The notes beneath the pieces are model-generated. The model worked only from the letters and a program-made list of their open reading frames with translations. It did no database searches and had not been told where the DNA came from. A stretch of 64,000 nt of DNA. It comes from Rhizobium rhizogenes NBRC 13257 (GTDB lineage Bacteria > Pseudomonadota > Alphaproteobacteria > Rhizobiales > Rhizobiaceae). The stretch is taken from assembly GCF_000696095.1 (NCBI RefSeq), contig NZ_BAYX01000001.1, forward strand, positions 558,001-622,000, written 5' to 3'. Positions 34,245-42,535 of the stretch are shown here, piece after piece; the stretch's first letter is position 1, and the number at the start of each line of letters is the position of its first letter. A program made the translations under genes and the position numbers.

Positions 34245-35444
34245 ATGGTCGGTCGGGGCAGGGAAAGCTGGCTGCGCGTCAAAGGCGGCAAGAGCGAAAG
34301 CAAGGTCTCTTTCATCGAATTGTTTTTCGATCTCGTCTTCGTCTTCTCGATTTCCCAGCTATCCCATGCCTTGGCCGGCCATTTCACACCGCTTGGCGCT
34401 CTTGAGGCCATCATGCTGGTCTTTGCGGTCTGGTGGGTATGGGTGTTTACGGCCTGGGTGACGAACTGGCTCGATCCCGAGCGCATGCCGGTACGCATCA
34501 TGCTGCTGGTGTTGATGTTTGCCGGCCTGGTACTCTCGGCCTCAATCCCGGACGCCTTCGGCGAAAAGGCCATCTTTTTCGCCGGCGCCTATGTCTTCAT
34601 GCAGGTGGGTCGTTCGCTGTTTGCCGCCTATGTCCTGAGGGGCGTCAATCCCGGCAATTATCGCAATTTCCTGCGCATCTCGAGCTGGCTGATCCTGTCG
34701 GGCATCTTCTGGATTGCCGGAGCGATCCTGGGAGGCGAGGCGCAGGTGGTGCTGTGGCTTGTGGCGCTCGTGATCGAATATGCGTCTCCCGCTTTGGGCT
34801 TCCGCGTGCCCGGTCTCGGCAAATCGACCATCGAGGATTGGGATGTCTCCGGCGCGCATCTCGCCGAGCGCTGCGCGCTGTTCATCATCATCTGCCTGGG
34901 TGAGGCAGTGCTGCTTGCGGGCAAGACCTTTGCGGAGGAGCCGCTTTCGCTGCTGATGATCGCCGTGTTCATCATTGCCTTCGTCGGTACCGTGGTCATG
35001 TGGTGGATCTATTTCCAATTCGGCCATGAGCGCGCCGCCCATCGCATCGAGCACGACGACACGCCCGGCGGCCTGGCGCGGCAGGCCTTCACTTATGCTC
35101 ATATTCTCATTCTTGCCGGCATCATCCTCAGCGTAGTCGGCGACGAATTCCTGTTCTCGCATGCCCGCGATGAGGCCGACCTTCACACCGCAGCCGCCAT
35201 TCTCGGCGGCCCGGCGGTGTTCCTCGTCGGCAATCTCTGGTTCAAGGGCGCGACGACCGGTCGGCCGCCGCTATCGCATCTCGCCGGCCTTGCCGGATTG
35301 GCATTGCTGCTTTTGACGCTGCCGATGGTCGTGGTCTATCAGCTCGGCATTCTTGCGACGGCCGTGCTGATTGTCGTGGCGATCTGGGAGTATGCTTCGC
35401 TGTCGCGCGCCGTACCGCTTGCCCGGCCGCCGGGCCATCACTGA
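34245..35444 (+). CDS. Low temperature requirement protein A (LtrA) family membrane protein
   Basis: This 399-residue polytopic protein has the LtrA family signature at its start (VSFIELFFDLVFVFSISQLSHAL) and about ten or more helices; HLAERCALFIIICLGEAVLL in the middle is also typical. LtrA was named from a cold-growth locus in Listeria; molecular function is unknown. It follows the DUF971 gene by 32 bp and ends inside the convergent MarR gene by 7 bp. Confidence 0.88.
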   Translation: MVGRGRESWLRVKGGKSESKVSFIELFFDLVFVFSISQLSHALAGHFTPLGALEAIMLVFAVWWVWVFTAWVTNWLDPERMPVRIMLLVLMFAGLVLSASIPDAFGEKAIFFAGAYVFMQVGRSLFAAYVLRGVNPGNYRNFLRISSWLILSGIFWIAGAILGGEAQVVLWLVALVIEYASPALGFRVPGLGKSTIEDWDVSGAHLAERCALFIIICLGEAVLLAGKTFAEEPLSLLMIAVFIIAFVGTVVMWWIYFQFGHERAAHRIEHDDTPGGLARQAFTYAHILILAGIILSVVGDEFLFSHARDEADLHTAAAILGGPAVFLVGNLWFKGATTGRPPLSHLAGLAGLALLLLTLPMVVVYQLGILATAVLIVVAIWEYASLSRAVPLARPPGHH

Positions 35445-35926
35445 TCGCCGACGGCTTCCAAGGGCTCGCGCTCGTCCTGCAGCAGCAGACCGATAATGCG
35501 TTCCATATGCCTTGTCATCAGTTCGCATTCCTCGACGGGCGCGTCTGACAGCATGCGGCTTATAAGATCGTTCTGGATGATGATGGCCTCTTCCGTCACC
35601 CGCCGACCTTCTTTGGTGAGATAAAGCCGCAGGACACGTTTATCGTTTTTATCGCCGCGCCGCTCAATCAGGCCGCGCTTTTCCATCTGCGGCAAAAGCA
35701 TGCTCATGTTCGAGCGCCCGACCAGCAGCTTGCGTGCCAGTTCCTGCTGAGAAATGCCCTCGAAACGAAAGAGATTGATGAGGATATCGAGATGCGGCGT
35801 CTTGATGTTGAGATGACCGAGCGCCCGGCTGAGCGATTGCTGCATCAGCTGGCAGGCGCGGGCAACGGCAATCCAGCTATGAAAACGCGGATGATCCCAA
35901 GGGAGGGATTGATTTTTGTTCATCAT
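35438..35926 (-). CDS. MarR-family transcriptional regulator
   Basis: This 162-residue winged-helix regulator has the recognition region GISQQELARKLLVGRSNMSMLLPQMEKRGLIERRGDKNDKRVLRLYLTKEGRR. It diverges from an alpha/beta hydrolase gene across 44 bp containing the inverted repeat at 35937-35952, so it probably represses both itself and that gene. The inducer is unknown. I see no clear ribosome site before its double ATG. Confidence 0.88.
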   Translation of the reverse strand: MMNKNQSLPWDHPRFHSWIAVARACQLMQQSLSRALGHLNIKTPHLDILINLFRFEGISQQELARKLLVGRSNMSMLLPQMEKRGLIERRGDKNDKRVLRLYLTKEGRRVTEEAIIIQNDLISRMLSDAPVEECELMTRHMERIIGLLLQDEREPLEAVGDQ

Positions 35927-35936
35927 TGTACTTTAT

Positions 35937-35952
35937 TGTTCATAGTTGAACA
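35937..35952. promoter_or_regulatory. Candidate MarR operator
   Basis: TGTTCA-TAGT-TGAACA lies in the 44-bp divergent gap between the MarR regulator and the alpha/beta hydrolase genes. Size and position fit a MarR dimer site covering both promoters. Confidence 0.5.
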
Positions 35953-35970
35953 TATTTAGAGATTCCCACT

Positions 35971-36945
35971 ATGCCATCCTTTGCGCTCAAGGTCACCCGG
36001 CTGGGATTATCCAGCCTCAGTCGTGTTTCGCCAAGGCTTGCCGGTCGGGCTGCCTTCAAGCTCTTTTGCCTGACACCGTCGCGTCTGCCCCAAGGCGCCA
36101 AGGCCAAGGCCGCTCATGCCGAGGGCAGGGCACGGCTTGCTTCCGCCGAGGCGATCATGCTGTCCTTCCCCGGAGGGCGGGCAATGGCCTATCGCTTCAA
36201 CGGCGGTGCCAAGGGCCGACGTGAGCGTTATCTGGTCGTCCATGGGTGGGGTTCCAGCAGCGAATACATGTCGGAACTGGCTGCTTTCCTCGCTGATACA
36301 GGCGCCGAGGTGATCGCGCTCGATTTGCCGGGCCATGGTCGTTCGCCGGGGCGGTTCCTTAATCTGCGCCTTGCCGTTTCCGCCATCGCCGCGGCGGCGG
36401 AGCGGTTTGGCGCCTTTGATGCGACCATCGGTCACTCCTTCGGCGGAGCTTCCGTCGCGCTGGCGGCGGCAGGCTTCTTGCCGGGTGTTGAGCCGGTTCT
36501 GCCGGAGCGGCTGGTGCTGATCGGTGCTCCGAGCGCGATGGGCTGGCTGTTCACCGATTTTGGCGGGCTGATGGAACTCAACCCGAAGACCCAGATGGCG
36601 CTTGAGGCGGAGGTTGGCCGGGTCACCGGCAGACCATTGAAGGACTATGATGCAGGGCGTGGCGTTCGTGATCTCGGCAGGCCTATGCTGGTCGTTCATG
36701 CCGAGGACGACAAGGAGGTCAGTGCAGACCATGCCCGCGCCTATGAGAAGGTGGGCGGCGATGTTCGCATGCTCTGGGCGAACGGTTTCGGCCACCGCCG
36801 CATCGTCGGCGCCGCTCCGGTGCTGGAGGCGATCGGCGAATTCCTGGCGGAGGCGCAAACTGCAAACGGAGACGAAAATGCGCTCGAAACCGACGGTGAA
36901 ACGGTGATATCGTTTTCCCGGAATCGAGCGCGGCGCGTGTCATAG
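35971..36945 (+). CDS. Alpha/beta hydrolase
   Basis: This 324-residue protein has an alpha/beta hydrolase fold with oxyanion region VVHGWGSSSEYM (89-100), nucleophile elbow GHSFGG with Ser156, acid residue in LVVHAEDDKEV and a late histidine in GFGHRRIVGA. It is a probable esterase or thioesterase; substrate unknown. A basic N-terminus of about 50 residues precedes the core. It diverges from the MarR gene and likely responds to the same inducer. Confidence 0.85.
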   Translation: MPSFALKVTRLGLSSLSRVSPRLAGRAAFKLFCLTPSRLPQGAKAKAAHAEGRARLASAEAIMLSFPGGRAMAYRFNGGAKGRRERYLVVHGWGSSSEYMSELAAFLADTGAEVIALDLPGHGRSPGRFLNLRLAVSAIAAAAERFGAFDATIGHSFGGASVALAAAGFLPGVEPVLPERLVLIGAPSAMGWLFTDFGGLMELNPKTQMALEAEVGRVTGRPLKDYDAGRGVRDLGRPMLVVHAEDDKEVSADHARAYEKVGGDVRMLWANGFGHRRIVGAAPVLEAIGEFLAEAQTANGDENALETDGETVISFSRNRARRVS

Positions 36946-37002
36946 CCACGTCATGCCTTGTGCCTAATCCACCGGATCCGGTTCGAAAAGACGTGAGGCA
37001 AC

Positions 37003-37611
37003 ATGAAGATCATTACTTCCGTTGAAGAATTGAATGAACTCTATGGCGGTGCCGGCGAGGCCGCGACCGCCAAGGTGACGAATGCTCTGACGCCGCTTTA
37101 TCGCTTGATGATCGAGGCCTCACCGTTCATGGCGCTGGCAACGGTCGGTCCGGAAGGGCTGGATTGCTCGCCGCGCGGCGATCTCGGCGGCATCGTGCGG
37201 GTAGAGGACGACAAGACGCTGTTGCTTCCCGACTGGCGCGGCAACAACCGCGTCGATTCGCTTGCCAATATCGTCCGCGACCCCCGTATTGCGCTGATGT
37301 TCCTGATCCCGGGCTCGAACACGACGATGCGGCTCAATGGCCGCGCGGTCGTTTCCATCGAGGAAAGCCTGCTGGGAAGCTTTGAGATGGATGGCAAGCA
37401 TCCGCGCAGCGTCGTGGTGATCACCATCAATGAAGTCTACTTCCAGTGCGCGCGGGCGGTAATGCGTGCGGAGCTCTGGAATACTGAGAGGTTCATCGAT
37501 CCTGCGAACCTGCCGACGCCTGGCATGTTGCTGAAGGCGGCGAAGGGCGATTTCGACCAGGAAACCTATGACCGCGAATGGCCGGTGCGCGCCGCCAAGA
37601 GCATGTGGTAA
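37003..37611 (+). CDS. Pyridoxamine 5'-phosphate oxidase family flavoprotein (MSMEG_1061-like)
   Basis: This 202-residue protein has a split-barrel flavin-binding fold. PFMALATVGPEGLDCSPRGDLGGIVRV, LLLPDWRGNNRVDSLANIVRDPRIALMFLIPG and LNGRAVV are typical of the MSMEG_1061 type rather than true PdxH. It probably binds FMN or F420-like cofactor and reduces an unknown substrate. It lies 57 bp after the hydrolase gene, with a GAGGCAAC ribosome site before the ATG. Confidence 0.82.
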   Translation: MKIITSVEELNELYGGAGEAATAKVTNALTPLYRLMIEASPFMALATVGPEGLDCSPRGDLGGIVRVEDDKTLLLPDWRGNNRVDSLANIVRDPRIALMFLIPGSNTTMRLNGRAVVSIEESLLGSFEMDGKHPRSVVVITINEVYFQCARAVMRAELWNTERFIDPANLPTPGMLLKAAKGDFDQETYDREWPVRAAKSMW

Positions 37612-37665
37612 TGAAAGCTGCTGGCGTCTCCAGAGGAATGGTGCCGGCGGCCGTTGGCCTCGATT

Positions 37666-38733
37666 TTATGTCTTGTAGATAAGCCAACTTTTCGCGAAGT
37701 CTTTCTGCATGCCGTTCTGATAGACGTAGCTGCAATTGCGTCCGGCATTTTTGGCGGAATAGAGCGCGATATCCGCCTTGCCGTAGAGTTCGCCAGGATC
37801 CGTGGCGTCGGAGGCCATGCAGACACCCAGTGAGATGGTGATCGGGCCATAATTCACCCTGGTGCGTGAATTCTTGAACGGCGTTGCCTCCAGTGCGCGA
37901 CGGATGCGTTCGCAGGTCGCCAGCGCGTCATCCGGCGTATAGCCTTCGAGGATCAGTGCAAACTCCTCGCCGCCGGTACGCGCGACGAAGGCCTCTCGGC
38001 GGACGTTGGCGCGAATAACGGAGGCGACGGTTGCTAGGATCTTGTCGCCGACCGGATGACCGTAGTTGTCGTTGATTTTCTTGAAATGATCGATGTCCGC
38101 CAGCACCAGCGCCGTCACGGGCCTGGCCATCTGGTTGTCGAAAACGGCAGCCAGGCGGTCGTCGAAGGCGCGGCGATTGGAGAGGCGTGTCAGCGCATCG
38201 GTGTTAGCGATGCGCTTGTATTCGTCCAGCTCCTTGCGGACCTGGTCCATTTCCTGGCTGCGCTGGTTGACGTTCTCGACGGTCCGCTCACCATGCGCCA
38301 TGGTGTCGCCGGTCGCTTCGGTCAGGATGTCGATAGCACCGCGCAGCAAGTCGACGCTGTTGTGATTCTTGGACATGATGCGCTGGCAGGTTTCGCCAAG
38401 CAGCCGGTTGTAGCTTTCCAGAGAGGTCTGCTCTTGCTGAAGCGCGCGCAACACGCCATCCAATTCGGTAATGATGCGGGTATGAGCCTCATCGAAAATA
38501 CGACCGGAATGGCGGGCGAAATGCCGCGCGCTGATCGCATCCAGCTCTTCTTGCGTGGCGTTGCTGCCGAGGGCGGCGAGTTCGCGGGTCAGGACAGGAT
38601 TGGAGCCGATATAGGCTTCGTAGAACAGTTCATAATTCCGCGGGATGGGTGCGACACCCATGGACCGCATGGCATAGGTAATCTGTCCTGCCACGTCGGG
38701 AACTTGCGCCTTGGGCGCAATCACCGTATTCAT
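37666..38733 (-). CDS. GGDEF diguanylate cyclase
   Basis: This 355-residue soluble protein has a helical N-terminal region (about 1-170, ending in a coiled coil) and a GGDEF domain with DIDHFKKINDNYGHPVGD and the active site GGEEF (254-258). It should make cyclic di-GMP. The inhibitory I-site RxxD expected just upstream is absent (RREAFVART instead), so product feedback may be lost. I start it at MNTVIAPK (38733) after GGAG; the frame extends to 38754. No sensor domain of known type is visible. Confidence 0.88.
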   Translation of the reverse strand: MNTVIAPKAQVPDVAGQITYAMRSMGVAPIPRNYELFYEAYIGSNPVLTRELAALGSNATQEELDAISARHFARHSGRIFDEAHTRIITELDGVLRALQQEQTSLESYNRLLGETCQRIMSKNHNSVDLLRGAIDILTEATGDTMAHGERTVENVNQRSQEMDQVRKELDEYKRIANTDALTRLSNRRAFDDRLAAVFDNQMARPVTALVLADIDHFKKINDNYGHPVGDKILATVASVIRANVRREAFVARTGGEEFALILEGYTPDDALATCERIRRALEATPFKNSRTRVNYGPITISLGVCMASDATDPGELYGKADIALYSAKNAGRNCSYVYQNGMQKDFAKSWLIYKT

Positions 38734-38880
38734 CGGCGAACTCCATAATATCAATTCATGAAAGCACTAACTTTACTTAGCCTAAGAATCTTTGAAAAGA
38801 AATAAGGCAATTAATATCAAATTTTATTTGCAATCTAAGATTCAGAATTAATTGCTTTCATATAGATATATACTTAGCAA

Positions 38881-38902
38881 GAAGGCGCCAAATGGCGCCT
38901 TC
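38881..38902 (-). terminator. Hairpin after class I fumarase gene
   Basis: GAAGGCGCC-AAAT-GGCGCCTTC is a perfect 9-bp stem with a 4-base loop, 26 bp after the class I fumarase stop on the minus strand. The U-tract is poor (TTGCTAAG). The region up to 38733 is A/T-rich and otherwise featureless. Confidence 0.6.
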
Positions 38903-38927
38903 CTTCGCTCTATTCCGGTAAAAGTGG

Positions 38928-40535
38928 TCAGCCCAGATTGAGCTCCTGGAAGAAATCGTTGCCCTTGTCGTCGATGACGATGAAGGCGGGAAAGTCTTCC
39001 ACTTCGATTTTCCACACTGCTTCCATGCCGAGTTCCGGATATTCCAGCACCTCGACCTTTTTGATGCAGTCCTGAGCGAGGCGCGCTGCCGGACCGCCGA
39101 TGGAGCCGAGATAGAAGCCCTTGTGCGTCTTGCAGGCCTCGCGCACAGCGCGTGAACGGTTGCCCTTGGCGAGCATGACCATCGAGCCGCCGAAGGACTG
39201 GAACTGGTCGACATAGCTGTCCATGCGGCCGGCCGTCGTCGGGCCGAAGGAGCCGGAAGCATAGCCTGCCGGGGTCTTGGCCGGGCCGGCGTAGTAAACC
39301 GGGTGATTCTTCAGATATTCGGGCATGCCTTCGCCCTTTTCCAGGCGCTCGCGGATTTTCGCATGTGCCAGATCGCGGGCGACGATGATGGTGCCGGTCA
39401 GCGACAGCCGGGTCTTCACTGGATGGCGCGAGAGTTCCGCGAGGATATCGGCCATCGGCCGGTTGAGGGCGATGCGGACCATCGATTCGGACAGCTTTGC
39501 CTCATCGATTTCGGGCATGTATTTCGACGGATCGGTTTCGAGCTGCTCGATGAAGATGCCGTCGCGGGTGATCTTACCCTTGGCTTGGCGGTCGGCGGAA
39601 CAGGAGACGCCAAGGCCGATCGGCAGGGAGGCGCCGTGGCGGGGCAGGCGGATGACGCGGACGTCATGGCAGAAATATTTGCCACCGAACTGCGCACCGA
39701 CGCCGAGGCTCTGCGTCAGCTTGTGGATTTCCTTTTCCATTTCGATATCCCGGAAGGCATGCCCGCTTTCGGAGCCCTCCGTGGGAAGACAGTCGAGGTA
39801 TCGCGTCGAGGCGAGCTTGACCGTCTTGAGGTTCATCTCGGCCGACGTGCCGCCGATGACGATCGCCAGATGATAGGGGGGGCAAGCAGCCGTGCCGAGC
39901 GTCAGGATCTTCTCTTTCAGGAAATCCAACATGCGGTCATGGGTGAGCAGGGACGGCGTGCCCTGATAGAGGAAGGTCTTGTTGGCCGAGCCGCCGCCCT
40001 TGGCGACAAAGAGGAATTCGTAGGCGTCGGTGCCCTCCTCGTAAATATCGATCTGGGCCGGAAGGTTGTTCTTGGTGTTTTTTTCCTCGAACATCTTGAT
40101 GGGAGCGAGCTGCGAATAGCGCAGGTTCTTCTTCTCGTAGGCGTCGAGCACGCCCTTGGCCAGCGCCGCGTTGTCGCCGCCCTCGGTCCAGACGCGACGG
40201 CCTTTCTTGCCCATGATGATCGCCGTGCCTGTGTCCTGGCACATGGGCAGCACGCCGCCGGCGGCAATATTGGCGTTCTTCAGCAGATCGTAGGCAACGA
40301 AGCGGTCGTTGTCGGTCGCCTCCGGGTCTTCGAGAATGGAGGCGAGCTGCTTGAGGTGGCCGGGTCGCAGAAGATGGTTGATATCGGCGAAAGCGGTCTC
40401 GGCAAGCAGCCGGATGCCCTCGGGATCGATGGTCAGGATATCCTGGCCCTTGAACGTATCGACAGAGACGTAATCGCCGGAAATCTTGCGATAGGGAGTG
40501 GCGTCTGCACCGAGGGGAAAGAGATCGTCAGCCAT
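38928..40535 (-). CDS. Class I fumarate hydratase (iron-sulfur, FumA/FumB type)
   Basis: This 535-residue enzyme converts fumarate to malate with an oxygen-sensitive [4Fe-4S] cluster. The three expected cysteine contexts are visible: VLPMCQDTG (Cys99), [15 protein letters not shown] and [15 protein letters not shown]. The C-terminal beta domain has [14 protein letters not shown] and [15 protein letters not shown]. Start ATG 40535 follows AAAGG; five extra residues are possible. A class II fumarase gene lies upstream on the same strand, 196 bp away. Confidence 0.93.
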   Translation of the reverse strand: MADDLFPLGADATPYRKISGDYVSVDTFKGQDILTIDPEGIRLLAETAFADINHLLRPGHLKQLASILEDPEATDNDRFVAYDLLKNANIAAGGVLPMCQDTGTAIIMGKKGRRVWTEGGDNAALAKGVLDAYEKKNLRYSQLAPIKMFEEKNTKNNLPAQIDIYEEGTDAYEFLFVAKGGGSANKTFLYQGTPSLLTHDRMLDFLKEKILTLGTAACPPYHLAIVIGGTSAEMNLKTVKLASTRYLDCLPTEGSESGHAFRDIEMEKEIHKLTQSLGVGAQFGGKYFCHDVRVIRLPRHGASLPIGLGVSCSADRQAKGKITRDGIFIEQLETDPSKYMPEIDEAKLSESMVRIALNRPMADILAELSRHPVKTRLSLTGTIIVARDLAHAKIRERLEKGEGMPEYLKNHPVYYAGPAKTPAGYASGSFGPTTAGRMDSYVDQFQSFGGSMVMLAKGNRSRAVREACKTHKGFYLGSIGGPAARLAQDCIKKVEVLEYPELGMEAVWKIEVEDFPAFIVIDDKGNDFFQELNLG

Positions 40536-40731
40536 GCGTGGACCTTTCAATGCCTTGAAGTGGCGGAAGAGACGTTTGGAAACGGTCTAAATCCGGCAAG
40601 GTCCAAATGCAATTGATTGGTTACTACGATGGAATTTCAAAACAGGAGATTGCTGTGTTGATGGACAATCAATCTTCAAGCGATGTGAGCTCCCGACTTG
40701 CCTGCCGGAAGCTCGATCTTGGTTCCAGAAC

Positions 40732-42123
40732 TTACTTCGGCCCGATCATCGTCTCCGGCCGAACGATCGCATCGTAATCTTCGGCGGAAACAAGCCCGCT
40801 CGCCAAAGCCTCTTCCTTCAAGGTCGTGCCGTTCTTATGTGCCGTCTTGGCGATCTTGGCGGCGTTGTCGTAGCCGATCTTTGGGGCCAGCGCGGTGACC
40901 AGCATCAGCGAGCGGTCGAGACCCGCCTTGATATTGTCCTCGCGTGCCTCGATGCCGACGACGCAATTGTCGGTGAAGGAGACGGCGGCGTCGCCGAGCA
41001 GTTGCACCGATTGCAGGAAATTATAGGCCATCATCGGGTTGTAGACGTTGAGCTCGAAATGACCCTGGCTGTCGGCGAAGGTGAGGGCGGCGTTGTTGCC
41101 GAAGATGTGGATGCAGACCTGCGTCAGGGCTTCGCACTGAGTTGGGTTGACCTTACCCGGCATGATCGAGGAACCCGGCTCGTTTTCCGGCAACGACAAC
41201 TCGCCGAGCCCGGCGCGCGGGCCGGAGCCGAGCAGGCGGATGTCGTTGGCGATCTTGAAGAGGGCGGCAGCCGCCGCGTTGATGGCGCCATGGCTGAAGA
41301 CCATCGAGTCATGTGCAGCAAGCGCCTCGAACTTGTTCGGCGCGGTGACGAAGGGCAGGCCGGTAATCTTGGCGATCTCGTCGGCCACCTTTTCGGCAAA
41401 GCCGATCGGCGCATTGAGGCCGGTTCCGACCGCCGTGCCGCCCTGGGCGAGTTCGCTGAGACCCGGCAGCGTCAGTTCGATACGCTTGATGGCCGAGGCG
41501 ACCTGGGCCGCATAGCCGGAAAACTCCTGGCCCAGCGTCAGCGGCGTGGCGTCCTGCGTGTGAGTGCGGCCGATCTTGATGATATGGGCGAAGTCGGCGA
41601 CCTTCTTTTCCAAAGCAGCATGCAGATGTCGCAGGCTTGGCAGCAGGTGATGGACGATCTGCTCGGCGCAGGCGATATGCATTGCCGTCGGATAGGTGTC
41701 GTTCGACGACTGGCTCATATTGACGTGGTCATTCGGATGCACCGGCTTCTTGGAGCCCATGACGCTGCCAAGCATTTCGATCGCGCGGTTGGAGATCACT
41801 TCATTGGCATTCATGTTCGATTGCGTGCCGGAGCCCGTTTGCCAGACGACCAGCGGAAAATGCTCGTTGAGCTTGCCGTCGATGACTTCCTGTGCCGCTT
41901 CGGCGATCACTTTACCGAGAGCGGGATCCAGTTGGCCGAGCTCCATATTGGCGCGGGCGGCCGCCTGCTTGACGATGCCCAGCGCGCGGACGATCGACAA
42001 TGGCTGCTTCTCCCAACCGATCTTGAAGTTGCCGAGCGAGCGCTGTGCCTGTGCGCCCCAATAGCGGTCGCTTGCCACTTCGATCGGGCCAAACGTGTCG
42101 GTTTCGGTGCGGGTGGAGGTCAT
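40732..42123 (-). CDS. fumC: Class II fumarate hydratase
   Basis: This 463-residue homotetrameric, iron-independent fumarase carries out the same TCA reaction as its neighbour. The signature [15 protein letters not shown], the active-site loop [15 protein letters not shown] and the [15 protein letters not shown] block are all present. Length equals the family norm when started at [12 protein letters not shown] (42123). Having an oxygen-stable and an oxygen-sensitive fumarase side by side suggests switching with iron or oxygen supply, though the sequence shows no shared regulatory site. Confidence 0.95.
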   Translation of the reverse strand: MTSTRTETDTFGPIEVASDRYWGAQAQRSLGNFKIGWEKQPLSIVRALGIVKQAAARANMELGQLDPALGKVIAEAAQEVIDGKLNEHFPLVVWQTGSGTQSNMNANEVISNRAIEMLGSVMGSKKPVHPNDHVNMSQSSNDTYPTAMHIACAEQIVHHLLPSLRHLHAALEKKVADFAHIIKIGRTHTQDATPLTLGQEFSGYAAQVASAIKRIELTLPGLSELAQGGTAVGTGLNAPIGFAEKVADEIAKITGLPFVTAPNKFEALAAHDSMVFSHGAINAAAAALFKIANDIRLLGSGPRAGLGELSLPENEPGSSIMPGKVNPTQCEALTQVCIHIFGNNAALTFADSQGHFELNVYNPMMAYNFLQSVQLLGDAAVSFTDNCVVGIEAREDNIKAGLDRSLMLVTALAPKIGYDNAAKIAKTAHKNGTTLKEEALASGLVSAEDYDAIVRPETMIGPK

Positions 42124-42535
42124 GATCTCAGATCCTGCTTTTCCGTTGAAAAAGATAGTTGCCATATAGGTCCGAATGGCGCCCAAGAAAACAGCTGGTG
42201 CGCGTATTTCATGACGAAATTCATCATGTTTTTAACCCACAGGGTAGGGCGTGTTCTTTTTGACACGCTCGGCGGATATTCTTTGCGATGTGCTTATAGA
42301 CGCATGAAAACCGCAGGAAAATTCAATAAAAAATTAACCAATAATTTCATAATTTTGTGTGAATTAAATCGCGAAGCGCGCCTTTGCTTTCTCACACGAA
42401 GTTGAGGCGTTGAACAAAAGGCGGGGCTGGTCGTTTTCATTTTGATGGTTAAACGATGTTAGGAACATCGTGGCCGATTTGAAAACAGCACCGTCTGTCT
42501 TGAGGCTAGAGCATGACACGGGGACTGATTAGAGA
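42124..42535. other. Intergenic region with TTAACCA motifs upstream of L,D-transpeptidase gene
   Basis: This 412-bp A/T-rich gap separates fumC (minus) and the L,D-transpeptidase gene (plus). It holds TTAACCA at 42334-42340 and, on the minus strand, TTAACCAT at 42445-42452. TTAACCAT is a CtrA-like half-site in Alphaproteobacteria, so cell-cycle control of the wall enzyme is possible. No gene is evident. Confidence 0.35.

Noticed and set aside
36974..36990. GGTTCGAA sequence resembling a tRNA T-loop
   Set aside because: No matching acceptor or anticodon stems surround it, and it lies in the leader of the flavoprotein gene.
39303..40616. 437-codon plus-strand frame opposite class I fumarase
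   Set aside because: The fumarase has all three cluster cysteines and its expected length; the opposite frame is a shadow.
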